Positions 51,144 through 60,469 of a DNA stretch of 64,000 nt are shown one piece after another. Every line of letters begins with the position of its first letter. Within the stretch, counting starts at the first letter, position 1. The stretch lies in the NCBI GenBank assembly GCA_045807125.1, contig JBJMHZ010000049.1, forward strand, positions 124,001-188,000, in the 5' to 3' direction. The stretch is from JBJMHZ01 sp045807125 (GTDB taxonomy: Bacteria > Actinomycetota > Actinomycetes > JAWWOL01). The position numbers and the translations under genes were made by a program. The notes under the pieces were generated by a model. The model saw nothing but the letters and a program-made list of their open reading frames with translations, did no database searches and was not told the origin of the DNA.

Positions 51144-52316
51144 ATGCGGTTGCTGCACACGTCCGACTGGCACCTGGGCCGGTCGTTCCACGGGGTCGAC
51201 CTCCTCGCGGCCCAGGCCTCGGTGGTCGACGCCCTCGTCGACGTCGTGCGCAGCGAGCGGGTCGACGCCGTCCTCGTCGCCGGCGACCTCTACGACCGCG
51301 CGCTCCCGCCGGTCGAGGCGGTCGAGCTGTGGGGCCAGGCGCTCGAGCGGCTCGCCGACGCCGGGGCGGCCGTCATCGCCATCAGCGGCAACCACGACAG
51401 CGCGCGGCGCCTCGGCGGCGGCGGCGTCCGGCTGCTCGAGCGGGCCGCGGTCCACCTGCGCACCGACGTGCGGGCGGCCGGCTCGCCGGTGCTGCTCGCC
51501 GACGAGCACGGCGAGGTCGCCGTCTACCCGGTGCCCTACCTCGACCCCGACACCGCCCGCTGGCTGCTCGACGCCGACGGCGAGGCAGCGCCGGCCCCGC
51601 GGTCGCACGCGGCTGTGCTGCGGGCGGCGCTCGACCGGTGCCGCGCCGACCTGCGCGGCCGCCGGGGCGTGCGGTCGGTGGCGATGGCGCACGCGTTCGT
51701 CGCGGGGGGCACGGCCTGCGACAGCGAGCGGGCGCTCTCCGTCGGCGGCGCGGGCGAGGTGCCGCCGGGCGCGCTCGCCGGCTTCGACTACGTGGCGCTC
51801 GGCCACCTGCACGGGCGGCAGGTGGTGGGCGACGGGGCGGTCCGCTACGCGGGCTCGCCGCTGCCGTACTCGTTCTCCGAGGCCGGTCACGTCAAGGGCG
51901 CGTGGCTGGTCGAGCTCGGTGCCGGCGGCCTCGGCGCGGTCGAGGCGGTGCCGATGCCGGTGCCCCGCCGGTTGGTGCGGCTGCGCGGGCGGCTCGACGA
52001 CCTGCTCGCCTCATCGGCGCACGGCGAGGCTGAGGCCGCGTTCGTCTCCGTCACGCTCACCGATCCCGCCTGCCCGGCCGGCGCGATGCGGGCCCTGCAG
52101 CGGCGGTTCCCGCACGCCGTCGAGCTCAGCTGGGCTCCCGAGGGCGGCCTCGTCCACCTGGGCGACTCGTACGCCGCGCGGGTCCGCCAGCCCGACGACC
52201 TCGCCGTGGTCACGGCGTTCGTGAGCCACGTCCGCAACGCCCCGCCGACTGAGGTCGAGCGGGCCCTGCTCGGCGAGATCGTGGCGAGCGCCGGGCGGCA
52301 ACCGGTCGGCGTCTGA
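51144..52316 (+). CDS. sbcD: SbcD (Mre11-like) exonuclease subunit
   Basis: A 390-residue metallophosphoesterase that, with SbcC, opens DNA hairpins and trims double-strand ends. The metal-binding motifs are DWH at 8-10 (LHTSDWHLGR), GDLYDRA at 47-53, GNHDS at 82-86 and GHLHG later (YVALGHLHGRQ). The capping domain follows. The stop overlaps the sbcC start by one base, so both are made together. Confidence 0.95.
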   Translation: MRLLHTSDWHLGRSFHGVDLLAAQASVVDALVDVVRSERVDAVLVAGDLYDRALPPVEAVELWGQALERLADAGAAVIAISGNHDSARRLGGGGVRLLERAAVHLRTDVRAAGSPVLLADEHGEVAVYPVPYLDPDTARWLLDADGEAAPAPRSHAAVLRAALDRCRADLRGRRGVRSVAMAHAFVAGGTACDSERALSVGGAGEVPPGALAGFDYVALGHLHGRQVVGDGAVRYAGSPLPYSFSEAGHVKGAWLVELGAGGLGAVEAVPMPVPRRLVRLRGRLDDLLASSAHGEAEAAFVSVTLTDPACPAGAMRALQRRFPHAVELSWAPEGGLVHLGDSYAARVRQPDDLAVVTAFVSHVRNAPPTEVERALLGEIVASAGRQPVGV

Positions 52317-55300
52317 TGCGGCCGCACCTGCTCGAGCTGTCCGCGTTCGGGCCGTTCGCGGAGGAGGAGCGGGTCGACTTCGACGAGATCGGTGCCGCCG
52401 GGCTGGTGCTGCTGCACGGCGAGACGGGCGCCGGCAAGACGTCCGTGCTCGACGCCGTGGGCTATGCGCTGTACGGCGAGGTGCCGGGGGAGCGCGGCGT
52501 GCGCGGCTTGCGCAGCGAGCACGCCGCCGGGCATGCCGAGACGTGGGTGCGGCTCGACTTCACCGCCGGCGGCCGGCGGCTGCGGGTGCGCAGGAGCCCC
52601 AAGCAGCAGGTGGCCAAGCAGCGTGGCTCGGGGTGCACGGTGCGCCAGCCGGGCGCCCTTCTCGAGGAGCTCACCGCTGGCGGGGAGTGGCGCCCGCTGG
52701 CCACCCGGCTCGACGAGGTGGGCCAGTGCGTCCGTGATGCCGTCGGCTTGTCCGCCGCGCAGTTCTTCCAGGTCGTCCTGCTGCCGCAGGGCCGGTTCGC
52801 CGCGTTCCTGCATGCGGCGGCGGACGAGCGGCAGGCCCTGCTCCGGCAGCTGTTCGGCACCCAGCGGTTCAGCGACGTCGAGCGGCTGCTGAAGGAGCGC
52901 CGCGGCGCGCTCGCCGAGTCGACGGCGCGGCGGCGCAGCGAGATGGCGGCGCAGGTCGTCGCGCTGACCGCGGCCGCTGGCCCGCCAGGCGACCAGCCGC
53001 CGGACGACGCGGGTGCCGACTGGGCCCGCGGCGTCCTGGTGGCCCTCACCGCCCGGCTGGAGGCCGCCGAGGGCACGGCCGATGCGGCAGCCGAGCGCGA
53101 GGCCGAGGCTGGCGACCGGCTGCTCGATGCCGAGGCGCTCGCCGCCCGCCAGCAGCGCCGCCGCGAGGCGCTGGGGAGGCGGCAGCTGCTGCTCGCCGGT
53201 GCCGATGCGGTGGGCGAGCAGCGGGCTGCGCTCGCGCTCGCCAGGGCCGCCGAGCCGCTCGCCGCGACGCTCGTGCGCCTCGACGCGAGGGCGGCGGAGC
53301 TGGCCGGCGCGAGGGCCGCCGTGGCTCGCCTCGACGCCAGGGCCGGTGCGGCGGCGCGGGAGCTGCCGGACGATCCCGACGCCGTCGCGGCGAGGGAGCG
53401 CGCGGTGCGCGACGCGGCGGCCGCTGCCGGTGCCGCGCTCGGCGCGGAGCGCGACCTGCGGGCCGCGACGGAGCTGATCGCCCGGCTCGCCGCCGCGGTC
53501 CGGCGGGCCGGTGACGAGGTCGCCACCCGCCGGCGGGCGGTCGAGGCCGCGGAGGCCGATGCCGTCGACCGGCTCGCCGGGCTCTCGGGCGCCGAGGCGC
53601 TGGCGGCCGGCGCGGAGGCGACGGCGACGGTCGCCGGAGCGGCGGCGCGCCGCGCCGACGCGGCTGAGCGGTTGCCGGCCGCGCGGGCAGCCGCTGCGGC
53701 GGCGCGGACCGCGTACGCCGATGCCCGCGACACCGCGCTCGTGGTCCGTACCGCGTGGCTCGAGCTGGCCCGCCGCCGCCTCGCCGGGATGGCAGCCGAG
53801 CTGGCCGGCGGCCTGGCCGACGGGGAGCCGTGCCTCGTCTGCGGCTCCCGCGATCACCCGGCGCCGGCCACCCCGTCCGCGGACGCGGTCAGCGCCGATG
53901 ACGAGTCGACCGCCCTCGCCAGGGCCGAGCAGGCCGAGTCCGAGATCGAACCGACCCGGCAGGCCGCCGAGGCGGCGGCCGACCGGCTCGCCGCCCTGCT
54001 CGCCGTCGTGCACGCCGTCGCTCACGAGGGCGGCCAGGGCGCCGACGGGGCCGCCGACGTCGACGTCGCCGAGCTGCGCGCCGAGCGCGACCGGGCGGGG
54101 CGAGCCGCGCGGGAGGCCGGCGAGGCGGCGCAGGCGCTGCCCCGGCTGCAGGCGGCCGTCGAGGCGGCCGACCGGGCGCGCGACGACGCCCGCCGCGCGC
54201 TCGGCGAGGCAGAGGCAGCGCTGACCGGGGCGCGTGAGGAGCTTGCGGGCGCGGAGGCGGCGGCCGACGGGCTCCTCGCGGCCGTCGACGCCGCGCGCGA
54301 CGCCGACGCGACCGTCGCCGAGCGGGTCGAGCGGCTCACCGGCGAGGCCGACGCGCTGGCCGAGGCCGGGGCGCTGCTGCGGCAGGCCGCCGGGCTGGCG
54401 GCCGAGGTCGACGGGCTGACGGACGAGCTGGGGGCGGCCGCGACGGCGGCCGGCTTCGCCGACCTGGCTGCGCTGCGGGCCGCCGTCCGGCCGGGCGCCG
54501 AGATCGCGGAGCTGGAGGCGGCCCTGCGCCGCCACGACGACGAGCTCGCCGCCGTGACCGCCCGGCTGGCCGACGACGACCTCCAGGTCGAGCTCGACCC
54601 GGCCGCCGATCCGGCCGCGGCCAGGGCCGAGACGGCCGCCGCCAAGGCCGCCGCCGCTGCGGCGGTCGCGGCCAGGGCGGCGCTGGAGCAGCAGTGCCGG
54701 CAGGCCACCGCGGCGGTCGACCGGCTGGCGGAGCTCGAGCGCGAGCTCGAGCCGCAGCTCACCGAGCTGGCCCGGCTGACCGAGCTGGCCGAGCTGGCCT
54801 CGGGCGGCACCGGCAACCGGCTGCGGATGTCGCTGACCGCCTTCGTGCTCGCCGCCCGCCTGGAGGCGGTGGCCGCGCGGGCGAGCGTCCGCCTGGCGCA
54901 GATGACCTCCGGCCGCTACACCCTCGAGCACACCGACGAGGTGGTCGACGGGCGGCGGCGCGGCGGCCTCGGGCTGGCGGTGCGCGACGTCTGGACGGGC
55001 ACCGCCAGGCCGACGTCCTCGCTGTCCGGCGGCGAGACGTTCATGACGGCGCTCGCGCTCGCCCTCGGCCTCGCCGACGTGGTCGCCGAGGAGGCGGGTG
55101 GCCGGCGGATCGACACGCTGTTCGTCGACGAGGGGTTCGGCAGCCTCGACGAGCACGCGCTCGACCGGGTGATGGACGTCCTCGATGCGCTGCGCGACGG
55201 CGGCCGGCTGGTCGGCATCGTGAGCCACGTCGCCGAGCTCCAGCGCCGGGTGCCGGCCAGGCTCGAGGTCGTCCGGACCTCGTCCGGCTCCTGGCTGCGG

Positions 55301-55327
55301 CCCTGCCCCGCACCGGTGCTGGACTGA
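52316..55327 (+). CDS. sbcC: SbcC (Rad50-like) ATPase subunit
   Basis: A 1003-residue SMC-like ATPase. Walker A GETGAGKTS is at 35-43, and FFQVVLLPQGRFAAFLHA forms the Q-loop region. Two long Ala/Glu/Arg coiled-coil arms flank a zinc hook with C506-x-x-C509 (PCLVCGSRDHP). The C-terminus holds the signature LSGGETFMTALALALGLADV and Walker B (DTLFVDEGFGSLD). Partner of SbcD in double-strand-break and palindrome processing. Confidence 0.95.
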   Translation: MRPHLLELSAFGPFAEEERVDFDEIGAAGLVLLHGETGAGKTSVLDAVGYALYGEVPGERGVRGLRSEHAAGHAETWVRLDFTAGGRRLRVRRSPKQQVAKQRGSGCTVRQPGALLEELTAGGEWRPLATRLDEVGQCVRDAVGLSAAQFFQVVLLPQGRFAAFLHAAADERQALLRQLFGTQRFSDVERLLKERRGALAESTARRRSEMAAQVVALTAAAGPPGDQPPDDAGADWARGVLVALTARLEAAEGTADAAAEREAEAGDRLLDAEALAARQQRRREALGRRQLLLAGADAVGEQRAALALARAAEPLAATLVRLDARAAELAGARAAVARLDARAGAAARELPDDPDAVAARERAVRDAAAAAGAALGAERDLRAATELIARLAAAVRRAGDEVATRRRAVEAAEADAVDRLAGLSGAEALAAGAEATATVAGAAARRADAAERLPAARAAAAAARTAYADARDTALVVRTAWLELARRRLAGMAAELAGGLADGEPCLVCGSRDHPAPATPSADAVSADDESTALARAEQAESEIEPTRQAAEAAADRLAALLAVVHAVAHEGGQGADGAADVDVAELRAERDRAGRAAREAGEAAQALPRLQAAVEAADRARDDARRALGEAEAALTGAREELAGAEAAADGLLAAVDAARDADATVAERVERLTGEADALAEAGALLRQAAGLAAEVDGLTDELGAAATAAGFADLAALRAAVRPGAEIAELEAALRRHDDELAAVTARLADDDLQVELDPAADPAAARAETAAAKAAAAAAVAARAALEQQCRQATAAVDRLAELERELEPQLTELARLTELAELASGGTGNRLRMSLTAFVLAARLEAVAARASVRLAQMTSGRYTLEHTDEVVDGRRRGGLGLAVRDVWTGTARPTSSLSGGETFMTALALALGLADVVAEEAGGRRIDTLFVDEGFGSLDEHALDRVMDVLDALRDGGRLVGIVSHVAELQRRVPARLEVVRTSSGSWLRPCPAPVLD

Positions 55328-55355
55328 GCAGCCAACCAGAGGAGGAGGCACCGCC

Positions 55356-56081
55356 ATGCCGACGAAGCTCGAATCGGTGGTCATCGACGCCGCTGACCCG
55401 CCCGCGCTCGCTGCGTTCTGGGCCGCGGCGCTCGGCTGGGAGATCGCGTCGCAGAGCCAGGAGGAGACCGTGGTCGAGCCACCGGGCTCGACGCCGGGCA
55501 TCTCGCTCGTACTGGTGTCGGTGACCGACCGCAAGGAGGCGAAGAACCGGCTGCATCTCGACCTCGCCAGCACGAGCGCCGCCGACCAGGCCGCGATCGT
55601 CGACCGGCTGCGCGGGCTCGGGGCCACGCCGGTCGACGTCGGGCAGCGCGACGTGCCCTGGGTCGTCCTCGCCGACCCGGAGGGCAACGAGCTGTGCGTG
55701 CTCGACCCGCGGCCGGAGTACGAGCGCTGCGGCGCGGTCGCCGCCGTCGTGCTCGACGTCGACGACCCCCATCGGCTGGCGCCGTTCTGGTCGGCGGCGA
55801 CCGGGTGGCCGGTCGCCCGTACGGGGGAGGGGTTCGCGTCGCTGCGCCCGCCCGACCGCGACGGGCCGTGGCTGGAGCTGATCCACGTGGACGACCCCAA
55901 GCGCGGCAAGAACCGCCTGCACCTCGACGTCGCTCCCCCGCCGGAGGACGACCAGGCCGCGGAGGTGGAGCGGCTGCTCGCCCTCGGGGCGACGAGGGCC
56001 GACGTCGGGCAGGGCGACGTCCGGTGGGTGGTGCTGGCCGACCCGGAGGGCAACGAGCTCTGCGTGCTGACGCCGCGCTGA
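55356..56081 (+). CDS. Two-domain VOC (glyoxalase-like) protein
   Basis: A 241-residue protein made of two similar halves. Each has an opening VVIDAADPPALAAFWAAALG / VVLDVDDPHRLAPFWSAATG, a KNRLHLD segment (residues around 66 and 184) and the same ending WVVLADPEGNELCVL. These are glyoxalase-like domain repeats of the PF18029 type. No function is known. The ATG at 55356 has a strong AGAGGAGGAGG site. The repeat identity suggests a recent internal duplication. Confidence 0.82.
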   Translation: MPTKLESVVIDAADPPALAAFWAAALGWEIASQSQEETVVEPPGSTPGISLVLVSVTDRKEAKNRLHLDLASTSAADQAAIVDRLRGLGATPVDVGQRDVPWVVLADPEGNELCVLDPRPEYERCGAVAAVVLDVDDPHRLAPFWSAATGWPVARTGEGFASLRPPDRDGPWLELIHVDDPKRGKNRLHLDVAPPPEDDQAAEVERLLALGATRADVGQGDVRWVVLADPEGNELCVLTPR

Positions 56082-56107
56082 GCGACGGCTCGGCGGCGCG
56101 CGGACGG

Positions 56108-56113
56108 TAGGAT
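56108..56113 (+). promoter_or_regulatory. -10 box TAGGAT before ychF
   Basis: TAGGAT ends 8 nt before the GTG at 56122. A leaderless or near-leaderless transcript is likely. Confidence 0.45.
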
Positions 56114-56121
56114 CGAGTCCC

Positions 56122-57210
56122 GTGTCCCTCTCCATCGGCATCGTCGGGCTTCCCAACGTCGGCAAGTCGACGTTGTTCAACGCGCTGACCAAGAACGACG
56201 TGCTCGCCGCCAACTACCCGTTCGCGACGATCGAGCCCAACGTCGGCGTGGTCGGCGTCCCCGATCCGCGGCTCGCCGTGCTCGGGGAGATGCACAGCTC
56301 CGCGCGCGTCGTGCCGGCGACGGTGAGCTTCGTCGACATCGCCGGGCTGGTGCGCGGCGCGAGCGAGGGTCAGGGCCTCGGCAACAAGTTCCTCGCCAAC
56401 ATCCGCGAGACCGACGCGGTGTGCCAGGTGGTACGGGCCTTCCATGACCCCGACGTCACGCACGTCGAGGGCCGCATCGACCCGGCCGACGACATCGCCA
56501 CGGTCAACACCGAGCTGATCCTCGCCGACCTGCAGACCGTCGAGAACCGCCTGCCGCGCCTGGAGAAGGAGGCTCGGCTCAAGAAGGAGCTCGCCGCCAA
56601 GCTGGCCGCCGTCCAGGCCGCCGCGGCCGTGCTGAACGAGAGCACCACGATCTCGGCGGCGGTGGCCTCCGGCGCCCCGATCGACATGGCTGAGCTGCGC
56701 GACCTGCAGCTGCTGACAGCCAAGCCGTTCATCTACGTCTTCAACATCGACGAGGACGAGCTGGGCGACGTCGATCTCCACGCCAAGCTGCGCGCGCTCG
56801 TCGCGCCGGCCGACTGCGTCTTCCTCTGCGCCAAGATCGAGGCCGAGCTGGTCGAGCTCGCCGACGACGAGGCCGCCGAGCTGCTCCGCGAGCTCGGTCA
56901 GGACGAGCCGGGCCTCGCGCAGCTCGCCCACGTCGGCTTCCACAGCCTCGGGCTGCAGACGTTCCTCACGGCGGGGCCCAAGGAGTCGCGGGCCTGGACG
57001 ATCCGCAAGGGCGCCACCGCGCCGGAGGCCGCCGGCGTCATCCACACCGACTTCCAGCGGGGCTTCATCAAGGCGGAGGTGGTCTCCTACGACGACCTCG
57101 TTGCCGCCGGCAGCATCGTCGAGGCCCGCTCGGCCGGCAAGGCGCGCATCGAGGGCAAGGACTACGTCATGCGCGACGGCGACGTCGTGGAGTTCCGCTT
57201 CAACGTGTAG
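56122..57210 (+). CDS. ychF: Redox-regulated ATPase YchF (Obg family)
   Basis: A 362-residue ribosome-associated P-loop ATPase. The P-loop GLPNVGKST is at 9-17; FVDIAGLVRGASEGQGLGNK is the switch II region. The G4 position reads YVFNIDEDEL in place of the NKxD of GTPases, which explains ATP preference. The TGS-like C-terminal domain ends with RIEGKDYVMRDGDVVEFRFN. It is the last gene of the conserved backbone in this window (Rv1112 in M. tuberculosis, from memory). Confidence 0.96.
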   Translation: MSLSIGIVGLPNVGKSTLFNALTKNDVLAANYPFATIEPNVGVVGVPDPRLAVLGEMHSSARVVPATVSFVDIAGLVRGASEGQGLGNKFLANIRETDAVCQVVRAFHDPDVTHVEGRIDPADDIATVNTELILADLQTVENRLPRLEKEARLKKELAAKLAAVQAAAAVLNESTTISAAVASGAPIDMAELRDLQLLTAKPFIYVFNIDEDELGDVDLHAKLRALVAPADCVFLCAKIEAELVELADDEAAELLRELGQDEPGLAQLAHVGFHSLGLQTFLTAGPKESRAWTIRKGATAPEAAGVIHTDFQRGFIKAEVVSYDDLVAAGSIVEARSAGKARIEGKDYVMRDGDVVEFRFNV

Positions 57211-57341
57211 AGAGCGTCGTAGATGCGCTCCTCGTCCGGATCGAGGTCGGTGACGGCGCCGCCGTCGGCGACTAGCGTGGGGTGGGTGGTCCCGGCGAGC
57301 CGGTCGAGCCCGGTCGGGATGCCCCACGACGAGGAGCGCAC

Positions 57342-57809
57342 ATGCCCACGCTCCACTTCAGCCAGACGACCACCGTGACGCCCGAGCAGTTCGTCGCCGG
57401 GCTCACCGACTTCGGGCCCGGCCGCTCGGAGCTCTTCGGCAACAGCACCGACAAGTACCTCAAGGTGCACAGCCAGGGCCCCGGCGAGGCCGACGTCACG
57501 GAGGGCTCCGCCGGCATCTGGGAGCGCCTGCACTACGACTGGTCCGATCCCCGCCGCGTCGTTCTCACGACCACCGATTCGAACCTGTGGGGCGGCCGCT
57601 CGGGACACGCCTACACCCTCACGCCCCAGCCCGACGGGACGACCGTCGTGGACGCCGTCGTTGTGCGCGAGGGCAAGAACCTGAAGGGCCGGCTGCTCGG
57701 GATCGTGATCGAGTCCATCGGCAAGCGCTATCTGGGAAGGGCGTTCGAGAGGACCGTCAAGGCCATCGAAGCCCGGAACGACGGGGCGAGAGCGGCGGAA
57801 AGCACCTAG
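57342..57809 (+). CDS. SRPBCC-fold (polyketide-cyclase-like) protein
   Basis: A 155-residue START-like protein. It starts MPTLHFSQTTTVTPEQFVAG and has GIWERLHYDWSDPRRVVLTT and a long C-terminal helix (GKRYLGRAFERTVKAIEARN), the usual arrangement of SRPBCC proteins that bind hydrophobic ligands. The ligand is unknown. The ATG at 57342 follows GAGGAG. It is 22 nt from the redoxin gene, so the two may be co-transcribed. Confidence 0.7.
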   Translation: MPTLHFSQTTTVTPEQFVAGLTDFGPGRSELFGNSTDKYLKVHSQGPGEADVTEGSAGIWERLHYDWSDPRRVVLTTTDSNLWGGRSGHAYTLTPQPDGTTVVDAVVVREGKNLKGRLLGIVIESIGKRYLGRAFERTVKAIEARNDGARAAEST

Positions 57810-57831
57810 CCGAACCGAGGTGGTTCAGCGC

Positions 57832-58446
57832 ATGCGTACCGACATGATTCCCGGCGCGGTCCTCCCGGACTACGCCCTTCCCGACCACACCGGCACCGTC
57901 CGCAAGCTCAGCGAGATCCAGGGCAGCGATCCACTGGTCGTCACGCTCGCGCGCGGCCACTACTGCCCGAAGGAGCATCAGCAGCACCTCGAGCTTGCCG
58001 GGCACCAGGCCAAGTTCGCCGTGGCTTACACGCAGCTGGTCACGATCGCGACCGACGAGCATCACGCGCTTCAGGAGCTCCGGCTGTCGGTCGGCGCCCA
58101 GTGGCCCTTCCTCTCCGACCCCGGCCGGATCGTCCAGAAGGACCTCGACATCAAGGAGTACACGGACCCGGTCAACGACCCGATGATCCCGCACACGCTC
58201 GTGCTCAAGCCGGGGCTCGTCATCCACCGCATCTACAACGGCTACTGGTTCTGGGGCCGGCCCTCGTTCTATGACCTGTGGCGCGACCTGCGCGAGGTGA
58301 TGAGCGACCGTCCCGACTGGGACCTCGCCAAGCCGGGGCTTCGGGAGGCCTGGGAGGCCGGGGACTACGCCTCGTTCCACGGATGGGACGGGCGGTCGCC
58401 GGACGAGATCGCGGCCGCGCGGGCGGCCGCTCGAGCCTCGACGTGA
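57832..58446 (+). CDS. Redoxin / peroxiredoxin-like (AhpC/TSA) protein
   Basis: A 204-residue thioredoxin-fold protein. GAVLPDYALPDHTGTVRKLS is the AhpC/TSA entry, and the single active-site cysteine is C45 in TLARGHYCPKEHQQHL. The usual T-x-x-C is changed to ARGHYC, as in a distinct redoxin group. There is no resolving cysteine. It probably reduces peroxides or acts as a thiol sensor. The ATG at 57832 follows GAGGTGG. Confidence 0.78.
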   Translation: MRTDMIPGAVLPDYALPDHTGTVRKLSEIQGSDPLVVTLARGHYCPKEHQQHLELAGHQAKFAVAYTQLVTIATDEHHALQELRLSVGAQWPFLSDPGRIVQKDLDIKEYTDPVNDPMIPHTLVLKPGLVIHRIYNGYWFWGRPSFYDLWRDLREVMSDRPDWDLAKPGLREAWEAGDYASFHGWDGRSPDEIAAARAAARAST

Positions 58447-58498
58447 CTGGTCCTCCACTAGCGCCGTGCGAGACGCCAACCAGCGAACGGAGAGCGGC

Positions 58499-59190
58499 AT
58501 GAGCAGCGACACAAGCACTGTCCACGTGAGCGGCCAGCGCGCACCGGAGGCCTCGGCGCGGCCGGTGGTCGGCCTGAAGCTGGAAGTGGTCGTCATCCCT
58601 GTCACGGACGTCGATCGCGCCAAGGCGTTCTACGCGAGCCTCGGATGGCGCCTCGATGCGGACTTCGCGTTCGACAACGGGTTCCGCGTGGTCCAGTTCA
58701 CGCCGCCGGGCTCCGGATGCTCCGTGCAGTTCGGTACGAGCATCACCTCCGCTGCGCCGGGGTCCGCGCAGGGTCTCTACCTCATCGTGTCCGACATCGT
58801 CGCGGCCCGCGACGAGCTGGTCGCCCGAGGTGCTGACGCCAGTGAGGTCTTCCACGCGGGCTCGCCGGGCGCCCAGTTCCCGCCGGCAGGCACGAGCGAC
58901 CGCGTCAGCGGGCGCGCGCCCGGTGGTGCCAGCTACAGCTCCTTCGTCACGTTCACCGACCTGACGGCAACGGTTGGTTGCTGCAGGAGATCACGACACG
59001 GTTGCCGGACCGGGTGGACGAGGATGTGACGGCGTTCCGCTCCACGGCGGACCTGGCGGCGGCTCTTCGTCGTGCAGAGGCGGCCCACGGCGAGCACGAG
59101 CAGCGCACCGGGCAGCGCGACGACGACTGGCCGAGCTGGTACGCCGCCTACCTGGCGGCGGAGCAGTCCGGTGGGGAGCTGCCGAGCTGA
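58499..59190 (+). pseudogene. VOC-family gene with a single-base frameshift
   Basis: The protein starts MSSDTSTVHVSGQRAPEASA and has the VOC core (LKLEVVVIPVTDVDRAKAFY, GLYLIVSDIVAARDELVARG). At about 58963 the frame breaks: CTGACGG reads TDLTATVG, but one extra G would read TDLDGNGWLLQEITTRLPDR, the expected VOC ending, and continue to the stop at 59190 with EDVTAFRSTADLAAALRRAE and QRDDDWPSWYAAYLAAEQSG. A one-base deletion in the read or in nature truncates the last strand and metal ligand. I annotate the full span as the ancestral gene. Confidence 0.75.
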
Positions 59191-59212
59191 TCGGCCGGGT
59201 CGCTCGGGCGGC

Positions 59213-60241
59213 CTACATGGCTGGCGTGCGAGGCACCCACGACGAGGACGGCTCGGCGAGCAGGCGCGGTCGGATGCGGCCCATGGCCCATCCATGGCTG
59301 CTGACGAGCTGGAAGGACGGGTGAGCCCGCAGCATGACCGACAGCTGGCGGCGCTCGGAGGACGTGAGAGCCAATGCCCTGGCGATCTCGCGCATGGTCG
59401 CATCGGGGTGGCGGACCAGGTAGGAAGCGGTGCGGACCTCGAGGCGGGTGGAGTACGCGGCCGTGATGAGTCGTCCTGCGCCCAGTTGGCGGCGTGCGAT
59501 CTCGCTCAGTTCGAGGAGCGCGCCCAGGCGCTCGATCTCAGCTTCGAGACGAGCCGATACGCGTCGGCGTCGTTCGGGCGGTGCCAGCACCAGGTAGCCG
59601 GTGGCGGCGAGAGCAAGGACGACAGCGGACCACACGATCGCTGGCTTGACATCGAGGCGAACGGATGTCCACGACACTGCCCCGGCGGTACCGGCAGTGG
59701 CGTAGCGGATCACCAGGTCCACGCCGCGTTCGGTCTCGTGGCGAGTGGACAGCACCGACAAGTGCACGATGCGCTGGTCGTAGTCGAGGCGGGTGGCTGG
59801 GGCAAAGCCGGGCCGGCGCAGGTCTCGGTCATGCGAATAGATGGCGCGGGCAGAGACGAGGCGGGCCAGCTGCACATGGGCGACATCGTCGGGATCGGTC
59901 ACGTCACTGGCATCGGGCATCCAGCAGTCATCGCCCGGGACTGCGGTGCTCGCCACCGGGATGCGGCTGAGGTAGTCCTCGGTGAGGAGGACGCGCAGGG
60001 CATCGTGGTCGACGCCTCGGCCGCGGGCAGCCTTGGCTGACATCCGGCCTATCTCCAGGAAGGCCTGCTCGGACATGAGCGCGATGGCGGTGCCCGCGTC
60101 GAGGGCGCGGAGCAGCTCCGAGCGTCGCCCGGTCACGAGCGCATCGGCTGCGTCGCCGAGCAGAACGTCGGCGTCGGCGACGAAGACCTCGGGGTCACCT
60201 GCCCGGTGGGCGGCGACCGGGAAGCCCGGACCGGTGGACAT
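59213..60241 (-). CDS. Membrane-anchored PIN-domain protein with C-terminal winged-helix-like region
   Basis: A 342-residue protein with unusual architecture. A PIN nuclease-like domain occupies about 17-150, with acidic residues in VFVADADVLLGDA (D23, D25), SEQAFLEIGR, DPDDVAHVQLA and YSHDRDLRRPG. A single membrane segment (AIVWSAVVLALAATGYLVLA, about 206-225) follows, then a coiled region (RRVSARLEAEIERLGALLEL). The last 80 residues (DATMREIARALALTSSERRQ, LSVMLRAHPSFQLVSS) look like a winged helix-turn-helix. No antitoxin gene is adjacent, so a classical VapBC pair is not supported. The ATG at 60241 has no good ribosome site; a direct repeat GGCTACAGGCTACA precedes it. It converges on the VOC gene. 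Confidence 0.65.
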   Translation of the reverse strand: MSTGPGFPVAAHRAGDPEVFVADADVLLGDAADALVTGRRSELLRALDAGTAIALMSEQAFLEIGRMSAKAARGRGVDHDALRVLLTEDYLSRIPVASTAVPGDDCWMPDASDVTDPDDVAHVQLARLVSARAIYSHDRDLRRPGFAPATRLDYDQRIVHLSVLSTRHETERGVDLVIRYATAGTAGAVSWTSVRLDVKPAIVWSAVVLALAATGYLVLAPPERRRRVSARLEAEIERLGALLELSEIARRQLGAGRLITAAYSTRLEVRTASYLVRHPDATMREIARALALTSSERRQLSVMLRAHPSFQLVSSHGWAMGRIRPRLLAEPSSSWVPRTPAM

Positions 60242-60469
60242 GGCTACAGGCTACAAGCGTCCGCGACACCATTCAGGGCGCTCATGACGACCGAGACCGG
60301 CGAGCGCCGGTGGACGGGACCGCCGAGCGAGCCGGAGCGAGCGGCGACCGAGATACGCAAGGGGATGCATCTGCTGGCCGGCGGCGGGGGCAGCTTCGCA
60401 AGACCCTCGACGTCGCCGGTGCGTCGGCCTAGCGTGCGGGTCGAGGCGATCCGCAGTGAGGTGAGCGCG

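Noticed and set aside
57211..57341. Minus-strand frame with THPTLVADGGAVTDLDPDEE as a gene remnant
   Set aside because: It looks protein-like but I cannot match it to a family, and its upstream part only mirrors the SRPBCC gene.
59213..60241. VapC toxin of a VapBC pair
   Set aside because: No antitoxin-sized gene adjoins, and the protein is far longer than VapC with a membrane segment.
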